The notes under the pieces: generated by a model
Seen by the model: the letters and a program-made list of their open reading frames with translations, nothing else
Told to the model about the DNA's origin: nothing
The model's database searches: none
Translations under genes and position numbers: made by a program
In this document: positions 21,069 to 30,433 of the stretch, piece after piece
Layout: the number at the start of each line of letters is the position of its first letter
Numbering within the stretch: position 1 is the first letter of the stretch
Source: Plasmodiophora brassicae
Taxonomy: Eukaryota; Endomyxa; Phytomyxea; Plasmodiophorida; Plasmodiophoridae
Direction of reading: 5' to 3'
Assembly (NCBI GenBank): GCA_039704465.1
Contig: JASFAU010000012.1
Span: forward strand, 1-64,000
DNA: 64,000 nucleotides

Positions 21069-21593
21069 ATGCCGAAGAACAAGGGCAAGGGCGGTAAGAA
21101 CCGTCGTCGCGGTAAGAACGAAGGCGATGAGAAGCGGGAGCTGACTGTCAAGGAGGACGGCCAGGAGTACGCGCAGGTCGTCAAAATGTTGGGCAACGGT
21201 ATGCTCGTGCGGGAGGAATCCGTTCGAATCGTGCGATGCTCACACGTGGGGCCCAGGCCGATTGGAAGCCGTCTGTTTCGATGGGAAGACGCGCCTCTGC
21301 CACATTCGTGGTAAGATGCGCAAGCGCGTCTGGATCACCCAGGGCGACATTGTCCTGCTGGGCCTGCGAGACTACCAGGACGAGAAGGCCGATTGCATTC
21401 TAAAGTACTCGGCCGATGAGGCACGCGCCCTGAAAGCCATGGGCGAACTGCCTGACAATGGTGCGGATATGTGGTTGTGCTCGAGGAGACATCCCCCCTC
21501 TGACATATGTTCCGCTCAGCACGAATCAACGAGACGGCCGTCATGGGATCCGACGAGGAAGAGGAATGCAACTTCGTGTTCGACGAGATCTAG
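21069..21593 (+). CDS. eIF1A: Translation initiation factor eIF1A
   Basis: Three exons: 21069-21198, 21257-21460 and 21520-21593, giving 135 residues. It begins [18 protein letters not shown], as eIF1A does almost universally, then carries the OB fold ([43 protein letters not shown]). It ends with ARINETAV and an acidic tail finishing FDEI. It stabilises scanning 43S complexes and start-codon choice. Both introns (58 and 59 nt) have GT-AG ends and restore conserved residues exactly. The middle exon alone would look like a shorter ORF starting at an internal ATG. Confidence 0.95.
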
Positions 21594-21741
21594 TCTGGGC
21601 ACGCAATACACGCAGTCATGCAGTCTTCCCCCATCTAATCGTGCATTGTTTGCTGGCCGGCGCCGTTGCAGAGCGCTTCGAACAGGTGGAAGTTGCGCAT
21701 CTCACCTGGCGGGGGGACCAGTGTCAGCCAAGGCATCGTGA

Positions 21742-23594
21742 TCATGTGCACTGGAAATGAATCCCACCTGAGTGCAGTCGCTTCGCATAGGCGTCGTTGA
21801 GCTTGAAATTGAAATACATCGGGACGGTCATCTCTGAAAAGCCGCCATGCGATCTCAGCTTGACGCCCGGGTCCAGCTGGGACAGGTCATGCTCCTCGGG
21901 GCTGCTGGCAAACACGAAATCGCGCTTGGCAACGAGGACGATGTCTCCTATCGATGGACGCCCATCAGCGACACGTTCCTGTTATAGTACCGAAGAGGAT
22001 ACGCGACCTAGACGATCCTTCGGGAGGCTCATTTCATCAGCGGCGGCTGCCTTGTTTACAATCGTGTACATGCCTCGCATCCTGCATAGCTCGCCATGCG
22101 CCTCGCGTGCGTCTCGCTGCGGGAACAGTCAGACGAGCACAGTTGGGCGGCGCACATTGGCACACCTTGTTGTCGAAATGGAGCATCGCGAAGGAGCCGA
22201 GCCCACCATGATGTCGAACGTAGGCGTCCGTGATGGGCAGCACGATGCGGCACTTGACGCCAACGCGATCGACAACGGGTCGCAGGTAGCAGATGTTGGG
22301 TGTACCGTCGTACTTGACCTTGTCGTTCATGCCATGGTCGGCCGTGATGCCAATCATCGCCGAGCACTCGCTGTCGAACCGCCCGAGCCTCTCGTCGACG
22401 GCCGCGCAGAACTCGTTCGCTTCGGGAGACCCAGGAACGAACCTATAGAGGACGATCTCAGGTGACGCGAGCGGGCGCAGGACGACACTATACTCACTGA
22501 TGCTGGACAAAGTCGGTCGTTGAACAGTAGACCATGGCAGGTGTCATCGGCGACTGTTCCATATGGCGTTGCAACTGCCACGTCCTGTGAGTCCCATATC
22601 GAGCGTGGCCGTCGATCGCGTTACCAGAGCCAGGGCCGTATCGAGGGAGTGATAGCTGATCCGCGGGTCGTAGATGCCGGGCGTCGTCGCGTACGACGGC
22701 AACAGGGCGCGAATGCCACCCTCAATGCCATGCCTCGCCAGGTGCGCCGTCGTCGTCTGATCCTCGGCCGTCTCCGACGCCACTACAATGCTCTGCGACA
22801 GGTCCAGGTCTGCACGACTGCGCTAAGGGCACGTTGCAGAAGGGCACGCAGATGCGCATGAACGAACTGGCAGCAAGAAGGTCGTACAGTTTCTGCTTCG
22901 CTGTTGTCACAATGACCTGTAGAAGGAGCAGCGTTAGTAAGGAACGGCGGCGGCGCATACGCCTACGACGACCTTGACGCCGCGCCGCTCCATCTCGGAG
23001 AAGATGGTGGGCGCCCGGATGTACGACGCGGCGTTCATGTGGACGTCCTCGTCGCGTTCCGCGTCGTAGAAATAGTTGCCGGATATGCCATGCACCCTGG
23101 GTGTCTGCGGGCCATCAGTCGAGGGAACGAAGACAGCGACCGCAGGCTTACGGTCCCGGTCGCAATGGAGACGTTGTTCGGGTTGGTGAACGTCGGCATG
23201 ACCGCTGTGTACCGCGGATCCATGGTCAAACGAATATAGTCTAGAGCGAGTGTGCACTCTGGCAGGTACCTGCAGCGAGGCCTCGGGAGCACCCGGGCGC
23301 TGCCGACGGGATCGCCTCCCAGTGCCCGCTCGTCCAGTTCTGCAGGTTGGGCATGGCGCCTGCCCGGATCGCTTCGACGATATACTCGACGGATGTACCG
23401 TCGAGGCAGATGCCGACGGTGGGGCGCCACCCACGCCCCGGTTGATTGTACGTCTACGCCCGGCGATCATCAGCGCGGTCGAACCCCTCGTCAGGCGACA
23501 CACCCCCTACCGTCCTGTTCACTACTATCGTTTCTGTTGACAGTAGACGCCTGGCCGGCTGTCGCGTCGGCCGCCACCTGCCCAAGCGCTGCAT
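21742..23594 (-). CDS. Phosphonoacetate hydrolase-like enzyme (alkaline phosphatase superfamily)
   Basis: About nine exons separated by 47-67 nt introns. The first (23594-23511) begins with an Arg-rich, acid-free sequence ending RRLLSTE, which looks like a mitochondrial targeting peptide. Next comes the nucleophile region ICLDGT, then MPTFTNPNN, VHGISGNYFYD, RAPTIF, VIVTTAKQKLYDLL, YCSTTDFVQHQ, ITADHGMND, LPITDAYVRHHGGLGSFA and LRSHGGFSE. This order is that of PhnA-type phosphonoacetate hydrolases, zinc enzymes that cleave the C-P bond to acetate and phosphate. Checked introns are 23454-23510, 23105-23151 and 22917-22966; the last has a TTACTAACG branch site. The stop is at 21742-21744. One junction near 23270 is ambiguous. 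Confidence 0.85.
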
Positions 23595-24045
23595 CGACGA
23601 GATCGGGGGAGATGCGCCCGCAGATTGCTGCAATTAGCGGGACCCCGTCGCGTGACTCACAGAGGAAGACGCCCATTGCGACCTGGCCATCTGCCAGCAA
23701 ACATGTCAGCCTGTGTACTGCCTTCTGCGGTGCCTTCGCCACACATAAGCGGGACCCCATCGTGACTCGTGAGAATAGTTCGTCCGTCTCGCCGAACGTA
23801 CGCGCCTGGGCAGTCAGGAGCTGGTTCGTTGCAGACGCCTCTTTCGCGTGGAGGCCAGCAGGTCCTTGACGTCGTCGGTCCTGCCACCGGCCAACAGACC
23901 TGCTGCAAGTTCTCGACCAAGGTCGCCCAAACCCTGCTTGATTTCGTTGCCGAACTTAGTCAGCGAATCATCAGCGCCCGCTTTGGTTGAACGACGCCCA
24001 CGAGGTGTCGTCGCGCAAGAAGCAGGTGAAGCCGGTCGGTCGTTG

Positions 24046-24645
24046 CATGGAAGCAATCCAACGTCGGTATCGTCACGACCGTCGTTGGATTCCTCGTGCA
24101 AGGCGTCATGGGCCAGTCCTTGCTTCCCCTCGAAATGGGATACCAGGACATCCTAGAGACGCCAATCACCAGTTACAGTAGAGCCATCGAACCGCCCAGT
24201 GGTCATGCCCCACCAGTTGAACTCGTTCGACCGGTTACTCGAGGATGACGATAGCCGCGCCGACCACAAGCAGATTCCGATCCACGAATTCAGCGTCGAA
24301 GTGAGCGGTTTCTGACGCCTTGTATGGTTTACAGTCGATTGAAGGTTGGCGGGGAAGAACTTGCTGTTCTACGAGTTGCCGCCGATACGGCGACGGACAC
24401 GTTGATCGACATCGAGACGTCGTTGGACGCGGCCAGCGCCGACGCCGAACTGGTATACGCGCTGTTCATCGCCGCTGACGCGCCGCTCGCCGTCAACCTG
24501 CCGCACACCCATTTCGACGGCGCCGGCCGTCTGCGTTTGGATCGCGATGAGCGCCCTGTTGCCGCACAGGAGTGCCGGCGAGGTGTTCCAGCTCATGAAG
24601 CGCGACAGTTACGAGCGCTTCCTGCTGACCAGGGGGCGTAACTGA
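24046..24645 (+). CDS. RGS-domain protein (regulator of G-protein signalling), N-terminus unresolved
   Basis: An exon with NSFDRLLEDD and HEFSVE leads across a short intron to GGEELAVLR, then AELVYALFIAADAPLAVNLP, and a last exon with AGEVFQLMKRDSYERFLL, stop at 24645. These are the start, middle and end of an RGS domain, which speeds GTP hydrolysis on G-alpha subunits. A hydrophobic segment (VGIVTTVVGFLVQGVMG) lies just upstream at ~24063, so the protein may be membrane-anchored. The first exons between ~23600 and 24060 and one intron phase near 24500 could not be settled. Minus-strand frames at 23491-23760 and 23814-24101 are also open and unexplained. It converges on the epimerase gene, 45 bp away. 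Confidence 0.7.
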
Positions 24646-24690
24646 CATTGCAAGATCGATGCATGCAGCCCACAATGGTCATTGGTCGTT

Positions 24691-25686
24691 TTACTTCTGG
24701 GTGTTGTAGTGGTCCACGACGGCCTTGAACCCGACCTTGTACGGCGTGGGGGCGCCCCATTCCGCTGCAAACTCGTTGGCGAAATCGCTGCCGTCAACAA
24801 TGTAGTCGTGGTCCCAGCACACCTGATACATGTCGCGCGTTTCGCGAAAGAAACTGACGAACGGCGACACGGCGGCCTGCAGCCAGGGTGGCATCATGCG
24901 GCCAACCTTGACGGTCGACGCCGGCGGACCGCCGGATTCTTCCACGACTTGTGCAATGATGTCGACGTATTGCTTGAACGTCAACGGGTCGTTGTTCGGG
25001 ACGTGCCAGGCGCGGCCCAGGGCGCGCGTCGACGTACCCGCGATGCAGAGGCAGCGACCGAAATCGTCGTCGTACGTGATCGAGTGCTTGTACACGTTGA
25101 ACGGCACGATGAACTGCGCCTTCTGGCCCTGCATGATCGGACGCACGACGTAGTCGCCCAGGTGGCTCAGGCCAGTGCACAGAGGTCCAAAGAAATCGCT
25201 GCCTCTGACGATGGCATAACCCGGGATCGTCTTGGCCTTCGCGACCGCCTCGATGCGTCGGGACAGATTGGCGCGGACCAGCGCCTTGCGCGATGGCGTC
25301 GCGCTGGTCGTGTAGGGCAGCGCAGGCGTCAGTACCTCTTTCGTCGCGCCGTACGAGTACAGGTTGTCGGCAAAGATCAGCGTCGCCTTGCTGGCGGCAC
25401 ACGCGTCGAGGACGTTCTCCATGATGACTGGCCAATCCCGCTCCCAGACTGTGGCGTTGTACTCGATGCCGATGACCAGGTACACGACAGCCGACCCGGC
25501 GCAGGCCGCTACGATCGCATCGTGGTCGAGGCACGACGCCGACACGTGCGATGGGTCGGACGACGCGCTGCGCGAAACGGTGCGGACGGCCAGGTCGGTC
25601 GATCGCTTGGCGAGGTGCGCCTTGAGGCTACGGCCGACGGCGCCGTTCGCCCCGATGATCGTGTGGACGGGCAGTGTAGAAGCCAT
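24691..25686 (-). CDS. Atypical NAD(P)-dependent epimerase/dehydratase-like protein
   Basis: 331 residues in one exon from the ATG at 25686. The N-terminus has the extended-SDR nucleotide-binding motif IIGANGAVGRSL, and later FADNLYSYG, GYAIVRGSDFFGP and PFNVYKHSITYDDDFGR fit the fold. The usual YxxxK catalytic pair is not evident (TPSRKALVRANL in its place), so the activity is uncertain and it may bind NAD(P) without being a classical epimerase. Its last ~45 residues and 3' flank are duplicated at 28158-28300. A GTG 39 bp upstream in frame is not used here as a start. Confidence 0.75.
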   Translation of the reverse strand: MASTLPVHTIIGANGAVGRSLKAHLAKRSTDLAVRTVSRSASSDPSHVSASCLDHDAIVAACAGSAVVYLVIGIEYNATVWERDWPVIMENVLDACAASKATLIFADNLYSYGATKEVLTPALPYTTSATPSRKALVRANLSRRIEAVAKAKTIPGYAIVRGSDFFGPLCTGLSHLGDYVVRPIMQGQKAQFIVPFNVYKHSITYDDDFGRCLCIAGTSTRALGRAWHVPNNDPLTFKQYVDIIAQVVEESGGPPASTVKVGRMMPPWLQAAVSPFVSFFRETRDMYQVCWDHDYIVDGSDFANEFAAEWGAPTPYKVGFKAVVDHYNTQK

Positions 25687-26305
25687 AACGGGACAGTTGC
25701 CGGCGTTGAACAGCACAGCGCGCACAGGGATTGAGAGTGGGCGACGGCGAACGGTGATCGCGACTCGCGTTGGACAACAGAACGGATTGGTGTCGAGTCA
25801 CACTCGACACAAACCGTTTGTTAAAGCTCCGACTTTAGCGCCCGCCGTCACAGAAGTGGAGCGGCCCCACAGCGGTTCTCCTCAATTCTTGCGGAAACGC
25901 AGGGACGGATCACGCGAGGTCTCGTTCAGGCCCACAAGTCAGCCCAGACGCGCGCGCGTTGTCAAGCGTTGCCAAAGGCCCAATCAACCACATCTGCTCG
26001 ATTGGAGAGACTCCAGGCTCAGTCCCCCGTAGTCACCTGTAGCTGCTCAGAGCCCGGGCATAACGCCGACAAGTCTTATACGAACGCAAACGCCCACTCA
26101 CATCCGTCCAACGGCACTTCGATACCCAGCCTCGGTCGGTTCCTGACCAATGGTCGAAATCCACTTTGTGCTCGCATTTATTGTGATCAGGTGCGTTTGA
26201 ACTCCATTGGCAAATTGAGTTGAACTCCATAGAAACATTGAGAATGCTGTTTTTCAAGAGGGGATAGGCGCTGTGCGCAGACGCCCAATGTTCTTGCCGA
26301 TTTGG
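25687..26305. other. No gene seen
   Basis: The 5' flank of the epimerase-like gene and the 3' flank of the 7TM gene. The part from 26150 to 26260 is more AT-rich. Short frames only. Confidence 0.4.
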
Positions 26306-27841
26306 TCACGTTGAGGGGGCCGACGGGACCAGCGAAGGCTTCTTGCTGATGCTAGTTTGCACGACCTTGTGTGACTTGCGTCGTTGCTTGAACATGTTGA
26401 CGCAGCAGAGTGCCGACATGGCCTTGCTGGTGCCGACCACCGCCCAGTATGCCGTCCAGACGGGCGGAGTCTTGAACGACGGCAGAACGGCGATCGGCGT
26501 GATGGCGACAAACACGAGCTGACACACGCCCAGCAACGCTGTCCACCGAGCCAGCCGTGCGATCATTACATCCATGGAGGCGTCGAGGCCGCCCCTGCCA
26601 CGAAGAGACGCGCGACGGGAGCGTGTCTCCAGAATGAAACGCGTCGACTGGCTCAGGAAGTGGATCCCAATGACCAGTTGCAGAAGGCAGAACAGCGCCC
26701 CGGCGATTGCAGCAATGTTGTCCGCCATCCAGCGCCCAAGAGCGCGGCCCGTACCGGGAACAGCGAACGTCAGTGATACGATCGTGTCGATGGCAATCGG
26801 AAGCAGGATCATGACGGAGACCGTCGCGATGCGACTCATCGGCCAGTTGTTGGCGCCACTCGGTGACGGATTGCGCATCCGCTGCCAGACAATCGCCGCC
26901 AGCACGTCGCCAGCAATGCTGGCGCCCGCCAGTTGCGGAAGGAAGAAATTGACCAGTCCACCCGGTAAGTTGGATGTGGAACAGAAGCCACCAACGGCAA
27001 TAACGACGCCGTTCAACGTGCACGACACGAACTCGAGCAGCAGCGACGCATCGGGGATACGCAGACCGTGCACGACGATGTAGCGGCAAGCCGCCTTCAG
27101 TGAACGCCGCCTCTCGATCGTCTTCGCGAGGAAGTCTGCGTGTACGAACCGGAGGCGCTGTACCATGTAGATGACTGCCAGGGCCGCCGCGATCAGGTAA
27201 ATGGTCGCCGGGATAACGCGCACGAACAACTGGTAGACTGGCGAGGCGAACGCGGCCACCCATACATTCGTGTCGATCTGCACGCGTACCCTTGCCTGAG
27301 GATGATCCGCTAAGGCGGCCACCATGAGGTCGATCTCGTTCGTGGACAGCGACAGGACCATGATCGGAAGGCGTCGTGTGGCGAGCATGGCGGTCGGGCT
27401 GTTGTCGGATGCGTAGTACGCGCTCGTGCCCTGGATTCCGCCGCCGCAATCTTCACGAACGTCAGTCAACGTCGTGACACATGCATGCGGTCGCATTGCG
27501 GGCCCACCCAAGAAGACAGCCCCAGCGCCCATGTCGACCATGTGGGCCGCCAGTGCCTCCAACGTGCACGACAGGTAGTACTGCGAATCCCTGACGATGA
27601 CGGCCTGCCGCTGCAGTCCACCGGCCACAGCGTCGTTGCAAGGATCGCCGACAAACAACGTCAGGTTGGCGACGAGCAGGTCGGCTTCATCGCCCGACTG
27701 GATGCCCGTATGAATCGAGTCCGCGGTCACGTACGGCACGTCGACCAGCAGCGCACCGTCAGCCGGCGACACAACCTGCAGGCTGGCGTCGCACGCCATG
27801 GTCAGCAGAGTGGCCAAAGTCACTGTGGTCGGCCACGCCAT
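26306..27841 (-). CDS. Seven-transmembrane protein with PA-like ectodomain
   Basis: 511 residues, single exon, start at 27841. A signal peptide (MAWPTTVTLATLLTMACDA) is followed by about 190 extracellular residues. Within them, AVIVRDSQYYLSCTLEALA and HMVDMGAGAVFLGG follow the pattern of a protease-associated (PA) domain. Seven hydrophobic helices then run from ~residue 210 to 480, the first FVRVIPATIYLIAAALAVIYMV and the last YWAVVGTSKAMSALCCVNMF, with a basic C-terminal tail. It is probably a surface receptor. The family could not be named, and no class C signature is seen. Part of its 3' end is copied in the pseudogene at 28158. Confidence 0.65.
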   Translation of the reverse strand: MAWPTTVTLATLLTMACDASLQVVSPADGALLVDVPYVTADSIHTGIQSGDEADLLVANLTLFVGDPCNDAVAGGLQRQAVIVRDSQYYLSCTLEALAAHMVDMGAGAVFLGGPAMRPHACVTTLTDVREDCGGGIQGTSAYYASDNSPTAMLATRRLPIMVLSLSTNEIDLMVAALADHPQARVRVQIDTNVWVAAFASPVYQLFVRVIPATIYLIAAALAVIYMVQRLRFVHADFLAKTIERRRSLKAACRYIVVHGLRIPDASLLLEFVSCTLNGVVIAVGGFCSTSNLPGGLVNFFLPQLAGASIAGDVLAAIVWQRMRNPSPSGANNWPMSRIATVSVMILLPIAIDTIVSLTFAVPGTGRALGRWMADNIAAIAGALFCLLQLVIGIHFLSQSTRFILETRSRRASLRGRGGLDASMDVMIARLARWTALLGVCQLVFVAITPIAVLPSFKTPPVWTAYWAVVGTSKAMSALCCVNMFKQRRKSHKVVQTSISKKPSLVPSAPST

Positions 27842-28157
27842 CGCTATAGTGCGAGAGCCGGCAATTTCCTGTTGTTGATCGAGTGGTACCCGTTGGTCTT
27901 CGTCTCGATCTCCCAATCGCCGCATGCAACACAAAGACGATATGGTCAAGCAGGAGCCTGGACAGGGGGCCGTTGACCACATGACGACCAAGAGTGCATC
28001 CGGCGTCCAGTAAGGCGACCTGCTGCATTTTCCTCCTTCGTCCTCCACCTACTGGTCGGTGCCATACGCAACGAGTGCCCGGGACCTGAACTTCAGCGGC
28101 TTCCTACTGGCCGACGGTCGTGGCTGACATAACAAGGATCCATCCAGCCGAAAAAGG

Positions 28158-28490
28158 TCATTGGCCTTTAGTACTTTGGGCTGTGTAATGGTCGACGAGT
28201 GCCTTGAACCCGATCTTGCACGGCGTCGGGGCGCCCCAGTCCGCCGCGAACTCGTTGCCGAAATCGCTGCCGTCGACAATGTAATCGTGACCCCAGCTCA
28301 CCTGGTGCATGTCGCGCAACTCTCTGAACGATGGCAGGATCGACAGCAGAGGCACGGCAACGTATGCGTGCTGACAAATGCCCAGACACCCTGTCCATAG
28401 CGCCAGCCGGTCGACGATTGCATCCATCGATGCGTCGAGCGTGCAGATACGGCGCAGCGCGGACCGTCGGTCATTCTGGTACGCGTCTCC
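28158..28490 (-). pseudogene. Chimeric pseudogene: 7TM gene fused to epimerase-like gene end
   Basis: The N-terminal half (LDASMDAIVDRLALW, ICQHAYVAV, ILPSF) matches the last part of the 7TM gene at 26306. Immediately after PSF the frame continues with RDMHQVSWGHDYIVDGSD and the C-terminal residues of the epimerase-like gene at 24691, including its 3' flank. The two sources are 0.5-4 kb away on the same strand. The joint falls on a shared Ser-Phe, suggesting a microhomology join. No start upstream fits either gene, so it is probably non-functional. Confidence 0.8.
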
Positions 28491-28844
28491 GAATCGTCAG
28501 GAAGTAGTACACCGGTTGCGCCAATTGCCTCGGGTTGTTGCCCGTCTCGCGATCAGCAGCCATCAACTTGCGATACTGGGCGACCACCTGCTGGTACTTG
28601 TTTTCGATCTTTTCGACCGGCACATCCATGCCCAGCTGACTGTTAAACATGACAGCCAGACGATGCCAACCCTTGAGGAGCTGCTGCTTGTTTTTGGCGT
28701 CCAAGAAGTAACTGCGACGTTGCTCCTTGGACGACAGCGCAGCACTCCACCATCTGCCCGCCACGATATTATAGTCTCGCTCGTCTCGTCTCCTTTCGCG
28801 GTCCGAACACGTTTCCTCTTGGGTGTCCCGTCCGACTTCTCCAT
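28471..28844 (-). CDS. Possible Myb/SANT-like DNA-binding protein
   Basis: It starts at the ATG at 28844 with MEKSDG and a nuclear-localisation-like KRKRVR. An ISW follows, then (in another frame, so a short intron or frameshift at ~28720-28760 is needed) YFLDAKNKQQLLKGWHRLAVMFN and VEKIENKYQQVVAQYRKLM. This is the helix pattern of Myb/SANT-like domains (Myb_DNA-bind_3 type), which bind DNA. The C-terminus overlaps the edge of the chimeric pseudogene, so the gene may have been cut by that rearrangement. It is divergent from the cyclin gene. Confidence 0.5.
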
Positions 28845-29040
28845 GGCGTCTACCGGTCTATCTGCAGTGAGCTGCAGACTCCACCTCTATTTTGACTTGA
28901 AACACGCTCTATAAGCATGGTTCTGCAAAAACGCGCCGGGCGGCTGGAAAAAGGCGCGGCGTCGTTGTGGGGTCCCCGCTGACGGGCTGGCGGACTGCTG
29001 AGGGCGCGGGGCGACCTCGTCGGCGGGAGACGTCGTTCGG

Positions 29041-30109
29041 ATGTCGCGGCGGGCCAAGCGGAATCGGGATGCCGCCGCCGACGCCGCCGGTGACCTGTCG
29101 CGGCGGCATCGGGTCCAGGCCAACGCGGTTGCGGTCGGCAAGGTTCTGCTGTGCCGCGAGCTCGATGACGGCGCCGGCGCCTGTATGACGCGATGGATCG
29201 AGCCGGACGTGTGCCGCGGCGCCCTGCTGGACACGACCACCACGATGATCGAGCGCATGCGTACGCGTCAGTCTACGTACGACACGAACCTGAACCCGAA
29301 CTATTTGACCGGGCACCCGTGCCTCCGCCCGAAGATGCGCTCGATCGTTGTCGACTGGATGCAGCAAGTCTGCCAGGAGTACGGCCTGTCCCGCGAGACG
29401 TGCCACCTGGCCACCAACTATTTCGACCGGTACGTGTGCGGGCAACTGGCGACCCCGCCCACCCGGCTGCAACTCGTCGCCGTCACCGCCTTGTTCATCG
29501 CCAGCAAACTCGAGGTACGCCGGGCGCCTATTGGCGGAGCGGCGTTGTTCACGGAGCCATTTTGGTGCTCAGGATGTGAACGTGCCCACTGTCGCGGATT
29601 TTGCGTACACGTGCGCGGGTTCGTACGCGGCGGCGGAGATCCTGCGCACCGAGTTGGACATGGTGAAAGCGCTGGGCTGGATGCTGCGCCCGCATTCGCC
29701 GTCGACCTGGGCGCGCCTGTTCCTGCTCCGTGGCATCGACCAGGCGACGCCTGGCAGCAAACCCGGACGCGACCTGCTGCGATCCGACCGGTTCGTACGC
29801 GTCATGGAGGTCATCGATGCTGCAAGGCTCTATGTCAAGTCGCTGCAGTACAGCCCGTATGTGCTGGCCGCCTCTGTGCTGTTCCATATGTTCGACGGGT
29901 ATGCCGACCTGATCGGTCTGGCGACCGGCATGGATCGTGCGCAGTGTGCTGATTGCATGGAGTGGATCGCGTTGCTCGACGACTGCATTCCGCGCGTCGG
30001 CCTGCATTCCATCCTGGACCGAGGATACAGGCCGCCCGACATGCACGTCCGACAAGTCTATAACCCGCACGCCCTCCAGGTCTGCCTTGACGATACGAGA
30101 CACAACTAA
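29041..30109 (+). CDS. Cyclin (cyclin E/A-like)
   Basis: Two exons, 29041-29514 and 29573-30109, giving 336 residues. A basic N-terminus precedes the cyclin box: MRSIVVDWMQQVCQEYGL, ETCHLATNYFDRYV and VTALFIASKLE. After the 58-nt intron, the second exon continues in phase with DVNVPTVADFAYTC, ILRTELDMVKALGWML and the C-terminal cyclin fold. The MRxIVVDW and KLE motifs are those that contact a cyclin-dependent kinase. The pattern is closest to cyclin E or A, but no destruction box was seen. Reading through the intron would give a false longer ORF. Confidence 0.85.
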
Positions 30110-30433
30110 TCCCGCTACATCCGAATACCTACATAATAATCATCGTCACATGGTCCATGGTGCTTGAGGAGGCTGGGCAGAGCCAGCGCCCATATGGTCT
30201 CGTCCGTGTGTCGGCTCTGCAGTGCATCGGAAAGCAGATGATCGGCTCCCCCCTCCATGCTGGTCGCGAGTAGTGTCCCACTGGCAATCGATTTCAAACC
30301 CCAGTTGTCCGACCATGGCCGAACAGACATGGCTGTCTCCGGGTTGTGTGTCACATGACGTCGGCACCAGTATGGCGCAACGTAGCGAATAGACGGATCA
30401 TGTAGTAATCGGTACCACAGGGATTCGACCTTC
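30110..30433. other. Convergent intergenic region, no gene seen
   Basis: 324 bp between the convergent 3' ends of the cyclin and NAPRT genes. It must hold both polyadenylation regions; no clear signal or repeat was identified. Confidence 0.4.

Noticed and set aside
24324..24641. A single-exon protein of 105 residues at this position
   Set aside because: Its last third departs from the RGS pattern, which continues in another frame ending at 24645. An intron is needed, and the frame's first codons lie in the preceding intron.
28158..28427. A functional small gene of 89 residues
   Set aside because: Its two halves are copies of the ends of two unrelated neighbouring genes, so it is a rearrangement product.
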